Below the pieces are notes generated by a model, which was given only the letters and a program-made list of their open reading frames with translations, made no database searches and was not told the origin of the DNA. Both the position numbers and the translations under genes were made by a program. A stretch of 64,000 bases of DNA from CAMDKS01 sp964402975 (GTDB taxonomy: Bacteria; Bdellovibrionota_B; Oligoflexia; Oligoflexales; RGVZ01): NCBI GenBank assembly GCA_964402975.1, contig CAYOEM010000003.1, forward strand, positions 147,533-211,532. The letters are read 5' to 3'. Shown here one piece after another: positions 17,739 through 26,004 of the stretch; positions within the stretch are counted from its first letter, which is position 1, and the number at the start of each line of letters is the position of its first letter.

Positions 17739-18647
17739 ATGACGGCAGTTACAGTTATCGGCGTACCGACAGATCTTGGCGCAAATATGCGTGGTGCCAA
17801 TATTGGTCCATCGGCGATCCGCATCGCCGGGCTTCATGAAAAACTTAAGATGCTGGGGTGTTCCATTGAGGAGCGAGGGGACATCGTTGTCCCTCTTCGT
17901 GAAATGTTGTCTAAAGCTGAAGTTGATGTAAAGCATCGCATGGCGATTAAAGATATTTGTCAGAAGCTTTCATCGGAAGTCTATAACGCTCTAAAATCCG
18001 GTCGAAAGCCGATTGTATTGGGTGGGGATCATTCCATAGCGATGGGAACTATTTCTGGTGTAAGTCGCTACGTCAAGGACGAGAGGTCAAATCTCGGACT
18101 CATCTGGGTAGATGCTCATGCAGACATGAACACCCCCGAATCAACTCACACGGGGAACATACACGGAATGCCGCTGTCGACGCTTTTAGGTCAGGGTTTT
18201 CCCGATTTAGTCAGCATAGACGGATTTTCTCCAAAAGTGCGACCGCATAATGTTGCGCTGATCGGCATTCGCACCCTTGATAGTGAGGAGAAGGAGCTTT
18301 GTAGAAAAAGTGGGGTTCGTTATTTTACGATGCGTGAGATCGATGAGCGAGGAATGGCCGCGGTCATGAAAGAGGCAATTGCGGTTGCGACGAATGGCAC
18401 CATGGGCTTTCATGTTTCATTTGACCTCGACGGCATTGATCCTATTTATGCGCCCGGGGTTTCCACGCCTGTAACCGGCGGGGTTAGCTATAGGGAAGCG
18501 CACTTGATGCTTGAAATGATGGCAGACACTAAAAAGCTGATGAGTATGGAGTTCGTGGAGCTTAATCCGATGCGTGACATTGAACATAAGACGGCAGGGC
18601 TTGTCGTGGATCTCGTTCAATCCGCTCTTGGGAAATCAATCGTATGA
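17739..18647 (+). CDS. rocF: Arginase
   Basis: Arginase of the ureohydrolase superfamily: arginine to ornithine plus urea with a binuclear manganese centre. 302 residues, typical. All metal ligands are visible: GGDHS, WVDAHADMNTP (DxHxD) and SFDLDGIDP (DxD). The STHTGNIHGMPLS loop and the PGVSTPVTGG stretch are characteristic of arginase instead of agmatinase. The ribosome-binding site is weak. It lies between mqnA and tgt in one direction; the association with them looks positional, not metabolic. Confidence 0.95.
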   Translation: MTAVTVIGVPTDLGANMRGANIGPSAIRIAGLHEKLKMLGCSIEERGDIVVPLREMLSKAEVDVKHRMAIKDICQKLSSEVYNALKSGRKPIVLGGDHSIAMGTISGVSRYVKDERSNLGLIWVDAHADMNTPESTHTGNIHGMPLSTLLGQGFPDLVSIDGFSPKVRPHNVALIGIRTLDSEEKELCRKSGVRYFTMREIDERGMAAVMKEAIAVATNGTMGFHVSFDLDGIDPIYAPGVSTPVTGGVSYREAHLMLEMMADTKKLMSMEFVELNPMRDIEHKTAGLVVDLVQSALGKSIV

Positions 18648-18669
18648 GTTTCTGGCGATAGTGAATCCG

Positions 18670-19785
18670 ATGACGGCGACCCAGTTGAACAGATTTAAAT
18701 TACTAAAAAGAGACGGCCAAGCTCGTCGCGGGGTTTTGACCCTAAAGCACGGGGTCGTTCAGACGCCGATTTTTATGCCTGTCGGGACCGTGGGTAGCGT
18801 TAAGACTTTAACTCCGGAGGATCTCAGGGGGCTTGATGCACAGATTATTCTTGGCAATACGTATCACCTCTTTTTGAGGCCTGGGATTGAAGTGCTGTCA
18901 CACTTCAAAGGTCTGCATAATTTCATCAAATGGGATCGACCGATATTAACGGACAGCGGTGGTTTTCAGATATTCAGTCTCGGCAAGCTCAACAAGCTGA
19001 CGGAAGACGGGGCTCATTTCGCGAGTCACTTGGATGGCACGAAGTTTGTTTTAACTCCCGAGCTTGCGGTTAATATTCAAGAGATTATCGGCAGTGATAT
19101 TCACATGGTTTTAGATGAGTGCACGTCCTATCCGTGTGATCTGGCGACTGCCAGAGCATCCATGGAGCGCAGTATGCGATGGGCAAAGCGGTGCCGCGAC
19201 GCGAAAACCAATCCAGAACTCTGTCAGTTTGGGATCGTTCAAGGTGGTATGTATCCAGAGTTGCGACGTGAGAGTCTAAAACAACTGATAGAGATCGGTT
19301 TTGAGGGTTACGCTATCGGCGGGCTTTCGGTCGGCGAATCGAAAGAGCACATGCATGAAATCACAGAAGTCTGTTGTGAGTTGCTGCCCATTGATCAGCC
19401 GCGCTATCTAATGGGGGTCGGCACGCCATTGGACATCGTTGAAGGCGTCAGTCGCGGCATCGATATGTTTGATTGCGTCATGCCAACTCGAAATGGTCGT
19501 AATGGTACTTTATTCACATCAGAAGGCCGAGTTAATATAAAAAATTTGCAGTATCGGTTAGACGATTCTCCCCTGGACCCTGCGTGTTCGTGTTACACAT
19601 GTAAGACTTTTAGTAGAGGTTATTTGCGTCATTTATTTCTAGCCGGCGAGATCACCGGTCTGAGGCTTTTGTCGCTTCATAATATTGCTTATTACCTGCA
19701 GCTTGCCAAAGACATGAGATTCGCTATTGAAAACGAAGTCTTTGACGCGTTTTTAAAGCACCATCAAGCATTGTGGGCTAAGTGA
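18670..19785 (+). CDS. tgt: tRNA-guanine transglycosylase
   Basis: Tgt exchanges guanine-34 of GU(N) tRNAs for preQ1 in queuosine synthesis. ATG 18670 gives 371 residues, the usual length; a longer frame runs back into the arginase gene and is rejected. Seen: TDSGGFQIFSL with the catalytic-region Asp, GGLSVGE, the nucleophile Asp in DCVMPTRNGRNG, and the zinc site CSCYTC followed by the downstream His in LLSLHN. GTG 18661 is an alternative start. No strong ribosome-binding site is seen, and the gene starts 22 bases after arginase, suggesting readthrough transcription. Confidence 0.96.
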   Translation: MTATQLNRFKLLKRDGQARRGVLTLKHGVVQTPIFMPVGTVGSVKTLTPEDLRGLDAQIILGNTYHLFLRPGIEVLSHFKGLHNFIKWDRPILTDSGGFQIFSLGKLNKLTEDGAHFASHLDGTKFVLTPELAVNIQEIIGSDIHMVLDECTSYPCDLATARASMERSMRWAKRCRDAKTNPELCQFGIVQGGMYPELRRESLKQLIEIGFEGYAIGGLSVGESKEHMHEITEVCCELLPIDQPRYLMGVGTPLDIVEGVSRGIDMFDCVMPTRNGRNGTLFTSEGRVNIKNLQYRLDDSPLDPACSCYTCKTFSRGYLRHLFLAGEITGLRLLSLHNIAYYLQLAKDMRFAIENEVFDAFLKHHQALWAK

Positions 19786-19819
19786 CACTGGCAGACGTCC
19801 GTGCTCGGCCTGTAAAATT

Positions 19820-20584
19820 ATGCCCTTCATCATTTTGGATTTGGGGTCGTCAGTCATGCGGGTTCCGACAATAGAACAAATTTTGATAGATGTTTCGTCG
19901 TTTGTGTCCCAGGGCGAGGAGTTTGCTAGGGAGCACCCTCAAAATGAGATCTCAAAACTGATGAAGTTGGCGGTCAGGCTTGGCGTCGATGCTCATCGAA
20001 CCATGTCAGATGTTCTCCCTGATTTATACTCAATTCAACGGCATTTAAATAAGCTTCGACGAATTTGGGTTATATTAATAACCCGATGCGTGATGATTTG
20101 GGCTGGAGTCATTTTTGTGCGCAAGATTCTGCTTGAGACGCTAGACGGCTATGCGTGGACGCTCTGGGCTAGGACTGATCGATTGTTGCTAGCTGCAGCT
20201 TTGTTTTTGACCTTAATTGTTATTGGGGCATTAACAAACCGGTATCTCGCACTGGGGTGGGGTCCTTCTCTTGAAAGTAAGGTGTGGTCCAGCTTTTGTC
20301 AGTATGTGACCATGGGCCGGGAGCGCGTCTGCTGCCCGGTGTTGCAGCAAAAATTAAAAAAAATTTCGTTTGATGAATGGCGAAATGGTGTCAGTGGGCA
20401 GTCGGCTAGGTGTGTTCTCCTTAGAAATAACCTATCCGCGATTGGTGATGACATCGATCGAGAGTGCGTCGCTCTAGGAACCGTCACGGTCGGCACGGAG
20501 CTGTCGATATTTGCAATCAGTTCTATCGGTTTAAATTTCGCGCCGTTGATGGCCTGGATGGAATCTGCGTCTGGTGTCAATTAG
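19820..20584 (+). CDS. Membrane protein of unknown function
   Basis: 254 residues (or 242 from ATG 19856); not recognised. It has a soluble N-terminal region (about 1-85) and two clear hydrophobic segments (about 85-105 and 125-150, the second with AAALFLTLIVIGALT). A middle soluble domain holds five Cys (including a Cys-Cys pair in RVCCPVL), and a third moderately hydrophobic stretch lies near the C-terminus. Neither start has a convincing ribosome-binding site. It lies between tgt and trpS in the same direction and may be part of that transcript. Confidence 0.65.
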   Translation: MPFIILDLGSSVMRVPTIEQILIDVSSFVSQGEEFAREHPQNEISKLMKLAVRLGVDAHRTMSDVLPDLYSIQRHLNKLRRIWVILITRCVMIWAGVIFVRKILLETLDGYAWTLWARTDRLLLAAALFLTLIVIGALTNRYLALGWGPSLESKVWSSFCQYVTMGRERVCCPVLQQKLKKISFDEWRNGVSGQSARCVLLRNNLSAIGDDIDRECVALGTVTVGTELSIFAISSIGLNFAPLMAWMESASGVN

Positions 20585-20637
20585 TTGATTCTGCTAAGGT
20601 AGTTGAGTCATTGCAATGTCTTTGAGGTTTGATATTT

Positions 20638-21636
20638 ATGGTGGTTTCAAAAAAAGTAATGGTATCGGGCATTCAGCCCACCAATAAGCTCACACTAGGC
20701 AATTATCTTGGCGCTATCAAGAATTGGGTCAAACTGCAGAGTGAATACGAGTGCTATTTTTTCGCTGTGGACTTGCATGCCATCACGTCAAAGCAGGACC
20801 CGAAAGAGCTAGCGGAGAATACGCTGTTTTCACTGGCGACGTATCTTGCTGCTGGCATCGACTTAAATCACTCCACTATATTTGCCCAAAGCCACGTTCG
20901 GCAACATGCTGAACTTGCTTGGATTTTGAATTGTTACTCTTACATGGGTGAATTAGGTCGTATGACTCAGTTTAAGGATAAAAGCAGTAGAGCTGGCGAA
21001 ACGATACCAGTTGGATTGTTTACATATCCGGTGCTCATGGCTGCCGATATCCTGCTTTATCAGACTGAGTTGGTACCAGTGGGTGCTGATCAAAAACAGC
21101 ATCTGGAGCTTACGCGCGACATAGCTATCCGGATGAATAATTTATACGGAAATATTTTCAAGGTTCCCGAGCCTTTTATACCCAAGATTGGTGCGCGAAT
21201 CATGGATCTCCAGGAGCCTAACGCAAAGATGAGTAAGAGTACCTCTAGTGAATTTGGTGCGGTGTATCTGAATGATTCGCCCAAAGATATCGAGAAAAAA
21301 TTTAAACGCGCGGTGACCGATTCAGGTAGCGAAATTTCATATAGTGATGAAAAGCCGGGGGTTAAAAATTTGATTGATATTCAATGCGCGATCACGGCGC
21401 GTTCGGTTGACGAAATTGTAAAGTCCTATCAAGGGAAAATGTACGGGCATTTGAAAGTGGAAACGGCCAACCTTGTGAGCGAGGAGCTTAGGCCGCTCCA
21501 GGATCGAACGAGGGCTTTTTTAAGTGACAAGGGAGAACTCCTAAGGATTCTAAAAGCCGGTGCGGACCGGGCAGCTGTCAGGGCTGAGGTTACGTTACGT
21601 AAAGTCTATGAGGTGATTGGATTTATAGGGTCATGA
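20638..21636 (+). CDS. trpS: Tryptophanyl-tRNA synthetase
   Basis: Class I aminoacyl-tRNA synthetase charging tRNA-Trp. 333 residues from ATG 20638, preferred over an upstream TTG because GAGG lies at a better distance and the N-terminus VSKKVMVSGIQPTNKLTLGNYLGA matches the family. The HIGH-equivalent is in TLGNYLGA, and the KMSKS signature is exact (AKMSKST). GADQKQHLELTRDIA is another family block. Last gene of the forward run beginning at hemL; no terminator was identified before the next gene. Confidence 0.97.
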   Translation: MVVSKKVMVSGIQPTNKLTLGNYLGAIKNWVKLQSEYECYFFAVDLHAITSKQDPKELAENTLFSLATYLAAGIDLNHSTIFAQSHVRQHAELAWILNCYSYMGELGRMTQFKDKSSRAGETIPVGLFTYPVLMAADILLYQTELVPVGADQKQHLELTRDIAIRMNNLYGNIFKVPEPFIPKIGARIMDLQEPNAKMSKSTSSEFGAVYLNDSPKDIEKKFKRAVTDSGSEISYSDEKPGVKNLIDIQCAITARSVDEIVKSYQGKMYGHLKVETANLVSEELRPLQDRTRAFLSDKGELLRILKAGADRAAVRAEVTLRKVYEVIGFIGS

Positions 21637-21688
21637 TCTGATATAATTCTTAGCATTCAGAGAATATATGTCATTTCAGGAGGTTTCC

Positions 21689-22345
21689 ATGAAAAGTCAC
21701 GGCCGCGCGATTTTAATCGCCGCTATCGCGTCCCTCTTAAGCGTTGGTTTTACGCCCATTGACGGGACTCCACGCGACCCGATCGGAGAAAAGGCAAACT
21801 ATCAGCTCGATAAAAATGGCAATCGTACCACTAGCCTTGTCAGTGCTGGATCGGCTAAGGCTTCGGTAACGGAATTCATCCCAGACCATGAGCAGGGCCC
21901 TAGCTACAACGTGAATCTCGACTACGATATCACGGTTCAATTCTACGGACGTCAGACTGGCACGGCCAAATGGGCCTTCGTTCAGGAGTTCTTTGATCCC
22001 GACTTTATGGCTCGTTTGCGCGAGACCGGGACTTACGAAACTCCCGATTATAAAATCCGTCATGAAGGCTTTGCGGATGCACGTAATTTAGATGGGTCGG
22101 TATATCCCCGATGTGACAAGGTTCTTATTTACGATGTAAAGATTCCTGATAAGCACAAACTAGAACAGATTATTTACGGTGCAGCGGGTCTAAATCCGAT
22201 GGCTATGGGTAATCCACCTGTTGAGAATCTTGAAATTCGCGCTCATATTTATGCAGGCGTACCAGTGCTTTCGGCTGTGAAGCTTGATTTGTCAGGTGTT
22301 GTTCAAGGAATGCCTGCAAAAGCTGGTTTTGACTACAAACGTTGA
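21689..22345 (+). CDS. Exported protein of unknown function
   Basis: 218 residues from ATG 21689, which has a strong ribosome-binding site (AGGAGG, seven bases away); an ATG at 21668 lacks one. The N-terminus is a signal peptide (KSHGRAILIAAIASLLSVGFTPI), with cleavage probably before the IDGTPRDPIGE region. The mature domain is mixed alpha/beta with FYGRQTGTAKWAFVQEFF and one Cys. Family not recognised. A TATAAT-like box at about 21640-21646 could serve as its own -10 element. Confidence 0.75.
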   Translation: MKSHGRAILIAAIASLLSVGFTPIDGTPRDPIGEKANYQLDKNGNRTTSLVSAGSAKASVTEFIPDHEQGPSYNVNLDYDITVQFYGRQTGTAKWAFVQEFFDPDFMARLRETGTYETPDYKIRHEGFADARNLDGSVYPRCDKVLIYDVKIPDKHKLEQIIYGAAGLNPMAMGNPPVENLEIRAHIYAGVPVLSAVKLDLSGVVQGMPAKAGFDYKR

Positions 22346-22350
22346 TTGAC

Positions 22351-23457
22351 TTAAATGTGCTGCTTGGAACTCCTAAGCAGCACGTTCCACGCTTTCCGAT
22401 CCAAGTTGCTCACCAAGCTGCCCTCGACATCTTCCCGATTTTTAAATTTTATTATCCCGGTTTTTCTAGTCAGTTTAGATTTTGAGAACGTGATGCTCGC
22501 CTTGATTTTGTGACGAGTGATAGAGTGTTGGATCTCTCCCACTTTTTCTGCCAAAACTTTGCTGATCTCTTTGCTTGAGCCATCCAGTTCCCAAGCATCT
22601 CCAGACTTAATATAAGTGGCAAAGCCCCATGTGCCCGGAAGAAATTTCGCGTCCGTAGGGCGCTTGAACAAAGCGAAGCCGGCCTTAGTTTTAATAATCT
22701 GGAGCTCAAGGCTCACGTCAATAGACTGCTGCTTCTTCTTTGGAGCTGGGGCGAGATGTTGAGACGAATGCTTTAAAGCGAGGCAAATCTTTGATACCGG
22801 GCATGTCTCGCATGAGGGGTTGCTGGGCGTGCAAATCGTCTGGCCTAATTCCATGACTGCTTGGTTGAAGCAGCCGGGGTCGGTCTCTTGACAGATTTTG
22901 TCCATAATAACTTTGAACGCCTTTTTAAGGTGCGGCAAATTTGGTTCGGTTCGGATATCCATCAGCCGACACAAGACACGCTCGACATTACCGTCCACAA
23001 CCCCGAAAGGTTCATTTGCGGTTATGGACGCAATGGCAGCCGCAGTGTAAGTGCCGATTCCTGGTAACCGTAGCCATTCATCATGACAGGTGGGCAATCC
23101 TTGATCGAGCGCGATAAGTTGCTTGCAAGCCTTGTGTAGCAGATCAAATCGTCGATAGTATCCAAGTCCTCGAACTGCGAGCCTAACGTCCTCGGGTTTT
23201 GCCTCAGCGAGTGAATCATAGCTAGGGTACCGTTTTAGGAATCTTTCGTAGACTGGGATAACCGCCTTGATGACAGTTTGTTGAAGCATGATCTCGCTAA
23301 CCCAAACGTGCCAGGGGTCTTTGTGCTTGGCCCAGAGCGTCCGCCAAGGGAGGCTTCTGGCAGATTTTTTATACCAAGCTGTCAGCTTTTTTGAAAAAAA
23401 AACTCCATCTAATGCCAGAGCACTAGATGGAGTTTTTTTAGGGGATGTCGCCCTCAT
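22351..23457 (-). CDS. mutY: A/G-specific adenine DNA glycosylase
   Basis: MutY removes adenine mispaired with 8-oxoguanine. 368 residues. The catalytic domain has SEIMLQQT (catalytic Glu), the helix-hairpin-helix LPGIGTYTAAAI, DGNVERVL with the catalytic Asp, and the 4Fe-4S ligands spaced C-X6-C-X2-C-X5-C. The C-terminal NUDIX-like 8-oxoG domain follows (about 235-360). The alignment-like N-terminus FSKKLTAWYKKSARSLPW needs coding sequence upstream, so ATG 23457 is kept even though a strong bidirectional terminator (23394-23439) lies inside the first 22 codons. No good ribosome-binding site is seen; it starts 12 bases after the preceding gene. Confidence 0.93.
   Translation of the reverse strand: MRATSPKKTPSSALALDGVFFSKKLTAWYKKSARSLPWRTLWAKHKDPWHVWVSEIMLQQTVIKAVIPVYERFLKRYPSYDSLAEAKPEDVRLAVRGLGYYRRFDLLHKACKQLIALDQGLPTCHDEWLRLPGIGTYTAAAIASITANEPFGVVDGNVERVLCRLMDIRTEPNLPHLKKAFKVIMDKICQETDPGCFNQAVMELGQTICTPSNPSCETCPVSKICLALKHSSQHLAPAPKKKQQSIDVSLELQIIKTKAGFALFKRPTDAKFLPGTWGFATYIKSGDAWELDGSSKEISKVLAEKVGEIQHSITRHKIKASITFSKSKLTRKTGIIKFKNREDVEGSLVSNLDRKAWNVLLRSSKQHI
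23394..23439. terminator. Bidirectional intrinsic terminator inside the 5' end of mutY
   Basis: ACTCCATCTA (23402-23411) and TAGATGGAGT (23424-23433) form a perfect ten-pair stem with a 12-base loop, flanked by nine A on one side and seven T on the other, so it can end transcripts in both directions. It is the only terminator after the Lys/Ala-rich gene at 23470, yet it falls within mutY coding sequence. Confidence 0.85.
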
Positions 23458-23469
23458 CGCAAGAGCTGA

Positions 23470-23982
23470 TTAGGATTTTTTAACCGCTTTTAAGCGGGTC
23501 TTTGCTGTTGGCTTCTTGCGAACAGTTGCAGCTTTGGTGGATGGTGACTTGGCTTTCTTAACTTTGCTAGCTACCTTTTTCGCGACGGGGCCGGCTTTTT
23601 TCTTGGCTGTTTCAGCGGCTGATTTGGCCGCATCTTTTACCTTAGCCAATGTTTTATCAACATCAAATCCACGTTTCTCGGCTGCAGTTCTAACCTTGTC
23701 AGCGGCTTTTTTTACTGTTGAGCGCACTGTTGATTCAACGGTGTCCACGTTGATACCCGCTTTAGCAGCGTTTTTCTTGATTTCACCCACAACTTTGTTG
23801 ATTGTTGGCTCAAATTCCTTGAGTTTTTTGCCCAGGATCTTTTCTATTTCAGCGCCAGCGGCAGAGATGTTTTCCTTGGTCGCATACGATTTGACCTTTT
23901 TGATGAGCTCATCTGAGTCCTTCTTAACGGCGGTTTCCAGATTCTTAAGGTCTTTTTGAAGTTTTTTGATGAAGTCTTTCAT
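23470..23982 (-). CDS. Lys/Ala-rich helical protein with histone H1-like tail
   Basis: 170 residues, strongly basic, function not recognised. Residues 1-125 are amphipathic helix with heptad-like Lys/Ala/Leu/Val repeats (for example KVKDAAKSAAETAKKK), resembling phasin- or apolipoprotein-like coiled coils. The last 45 residues are Lys/Ala/Pro/Ser/Thr-rich (KAKSPSTKAATVRKKP), like the tails of bacterial H1-like nucleoid proteins. GGAG precedes the ATG. The basic tail suggests nucleic-acid or polyanion binding; a polyhydroxyalkanoate-granule role is another possibility, given the hydroxyacyl-CoA genes next door. Both are inference. Confidence 0.75.
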   Translation of the reverse strand: MKDFIKKLQKDLKNLETAVKKDSDELIKKVKSYATKENISAAGAEIEKILGKKLKEFEPTINKVVGEIKKNAAKAGINVDTVESTVRSTVKKAADKVRTAAEKRGFDVDKTLAKVKDAAKSAAETAKKKAGPVAKKVASKVKKAKSPSTKAATVRKKPTAKTRLKAVKKS

Positions 23983-24071
23983 GTCAGGGTCTCCTCGTTA
24001 TTTATAGCGGTGGCTTATAGCTGCCGCCAGGGCCTAGGTTATACACATATTTCTACGTGTTTGAAAGGGTA

Positions 24072-24860
24072 TTACTGGTTAAATTTGGGATTTCTTTTCG
24101 CCAAAAATGCTTCAATTCCTTCTTTAGACTCATCACGGCTAAAGCATAGCGCAAACGCCGAGGCCTCAGCGGCTAACCCTGCATCTAGGCTCATATGCTG
24201 GGCATCTCTCACGAGGCGCTTGGTTTCGGTCACTGCCATTGGCCCTGTTTTATTCAACGCCTCTACGATCTTATCGATTTCCGCGTCAAGCTTGTCGTCG
24301 TCGACAACTCTGGACGTTAGCCCCACCATGTGGGCCTCATCTGCGTTTAAAATCCGTCCGCGTCCAGTTAAAAGCATGTCAAGAGCCACGTGAATACCTA
24401 CACGGTTAACAAGTCTCTGTGTTCCGCCGAAACCGGCAATCAGGCCTAAATTAACCTCGGGTTGACCAAACTTAGCAGATTTTGCAGCGACGACTAGGTC
24501 ACAAGACATCGCCAGTTCGCACCCGCCACCAAGAGCAAATCCGCGGACTTTGGCAATGACAACCGCCGGCAAAGTGCCAATGATTCTGCCGATGGACTGG
24601 CCAAGTTCTGCAAATTGGTGAGCATCCTCTGCATTCATTTCTTTCATTTCAGCTATATCTGCTCCTGCAACAAAAGCCTTTTCCCCGGCACCTTCAATAA
24701 TAACAGCTCGATGCGTGTTGGCGTCGAAGTCCTCGAGTAGGGCGCTTTCAATTTCTTCAAGTACGGTTTCATTTAAGGCATTAAGGGCGTCAGGACGATT
24801 AATCATAATCGTCAGTCTGCTGCCCTTTGTTTCCACTTTGAGGGATGAGTATTGAGACAT
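24072..24860 (-). CDS. Enoyl-CoA hydratase (crotonase family)
   Basis: 262 residues, the normal crotonase length. The oxyanion-hole and CoA-binding patterns are AFVAGADIAEM and FALGGGCELAMSCDL, with both catalytic Glu positions available in GGGCELAM and the following GQPEVNLGLIAGFGG stretch. It hydrates trans-2-enoyl-CoA (crotonyl-CoA probable). It follows the 3-hydroxyacyl-CoA dehydrogenase gene by 18 bases with its own GGGAG ribosome-binding site, so the pair forms an operon for interconverting enoyl-, hydroxy- and ketoacyl-CoA. No thiolase is in view. Confidence 0.93.
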   Translation of the reverse strand: MSQYSSLKVETKGSRLTIMINRPDALNALNETVLEEIESALLEDFDANTHRAVIIEGAGEKAFVAGADIAEMKEMNAEDAHQFAELGQSIGRIIGTLPAVVIAKVRGFALGGGCELAMSCDLVVAAKSAKFGQPEVNLGLIAGFGGTQRLVNRVGIHVALDMLLTGRGRILNADEAHMVGLTSRVVDDDKLDAEIDKIVEALNKTGPMAVTETKRLVRDAQHMSLDAGLAAEASAFALCFSRDESKEGIEAFLAKRNPKFNQ

Positions 24861-24878
24861 TTATTTGCTCCCGTATGA

Positions 24879-25739
24879 CTAGTATTTGTAAACGCCGCGT
24901 TTGGTTTTTCGGCCGTACCATCCCGCTTCAACGTATTTCGCGAGCAGCGGTGACGGACGATAGCGCGGATCCCCTAAACCCTCGTGCAAAACCTTCATGA
25001 TGGCTAAGCATGTGTCCAGTCCAATAAAGTCGGCTAGAGTCAAAGGACCCATTGGTTGGTTTGTTCCAAGCTTCATGCCTTTGTCGATATCTTCCGCCGA
25101 GGCTACACCTTCCATCAAAGCATTGAAGGCTTCGTTAATCATGGGCATCAGAATTCGATTGACGACAAATCCGGGGTAATCGGCACTTTTTGATGTTTCC
25201 TTTCCGAGTCCCGTCGCTAGGTCGACGACGCGCTGCGTGGTTTCTGCAGACGTGGCCATACCGGGAATAACCTCGACCAATTTCATTAATGGTACTGGAT
25301 TCATGAAGTGCATGCCTATGAATTTATCGGGTCTCGAGGTGGCTGCAGCAAGGCGTGTGATAGGAATTGATGAGGTATTGCTGGCTAACACGCATGTCGG
25401 TTTTGCGAGTTTATCGAGCGACTGAAAGAGCTCAGTTTTGATGCGTTCGTTCTCGACGATGCCTTCTATGATAATGTCGCAATCCTTGAGACTTGATAGG
25501 TCGGATGAATAGGAAATATTTGATAGGCCCGCGGCTTTTTGTTCCGGAGTAATCAGGTTTTTTGAAGCGAGTTTTTCTAGAGACGTCGATATGACATCTT
25601 TAGCGCTGATGAGCTGTTTAGGGTTTATGTCGACCAGGGTTGTTTTCAAGCCAAACGTGGCGCATACTTGCGTAATTCCAGCGCCCATCTGACCGCCGCC
25701 GACGATGCCGGCCACTTGAAATCCTGCGATACTAGCCAT
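24879..25739 (-). CDS. hbd: 3-hydroxybutyryl-CoA dehydrogenase
   Basis: 286 residues from ATG 25739 (MASIAGFQ), chosen over a longer frame because a GGGAG ribosome-binding site lies nine bases away and the length then equals the family norm. NAD-binding GIVGGGQMGAGI is at the N-terminus, with SNTSSIPIT, the catalytic His region GMHFMNPVPLMKLVEV and PGFVVNRILMPMINEA following. It oxidises 3-hydroxyacyl-CoA to the keto form with NAD. First gene of a two-gene operon with the crotonase. Confidence 0.94.
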   Translation of the reverse strand: MASIAGFQVAGIVGGGQMGAGITQVCATFGLKTTLVDINPKQLISAKDVISTSLEKLASKNLITPEQKAAGLSNISYSSDLSSLKDCDIIIEGIVENERIKTELFQSLDKLAKPTCVLASNTSSIPITRLAAATSRPDKFIGMHFMNPVPLMKLVEVIPGMATSAETTQRVVDLATGLGKETSKSADYPGFVVNRILMPMINEAFNALMEGVASAEDIDKGMKLGTNQPMGPLTLADFIGLDTCLAIMKVLHEGLGDPRYRPSPLLAKYVEAGWYGRKTKRGVYKY

Positions 25740-25875
25740 GCGTTTTTTCTCCCAATTTCCTAAAATTGCTTGGGTTTTCCAGACTCCAGAAACCAGCACT
25801 GTAAAGCATTTGGGCAATTTGTCCAAAAGATTTGGGGGGTTATCCTATAACCCTTGGAAATCAATGAGGTAATTT

Positions 25876-25892
25876 TTGGCTCGCGGCTTGCA
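25876..25892 (+). promoter_or_regulatory. Strong candidate sigma-54 (-24/-12) promoter
   Basis: TTGGCTCGCGGCTTGCA differs from TTGGCACG-N4-TTGCA at one position only; GG and GC are 12 bases apart. The predicted start near 25903 is about 100 bases before the lipoprotein ATG at 26005. The TGTnn-N7-TGACA element found elsewhere was not seen upstream here. Confidence 0.6.
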
Positions 25893-26004
25893 CGGTAGAG
25901 CTCGGAAGTGGGCTATTTGTCTTGAGGCCGTCGAGGCCCAGGCTTACTTCGATTCCTTGGTTTAGCTGACGTGGATGTGATGTTGTTGCTGTGGCGGTGG
26001 AGTT

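Noticed and set aside
18574..18669. Longer N-terminus for tgt running back into arginase
   Set aside because: Standard Tgt length and conserved N-terminus fit ATG 18670; the extra residues are out-of-frame arginase sequence.
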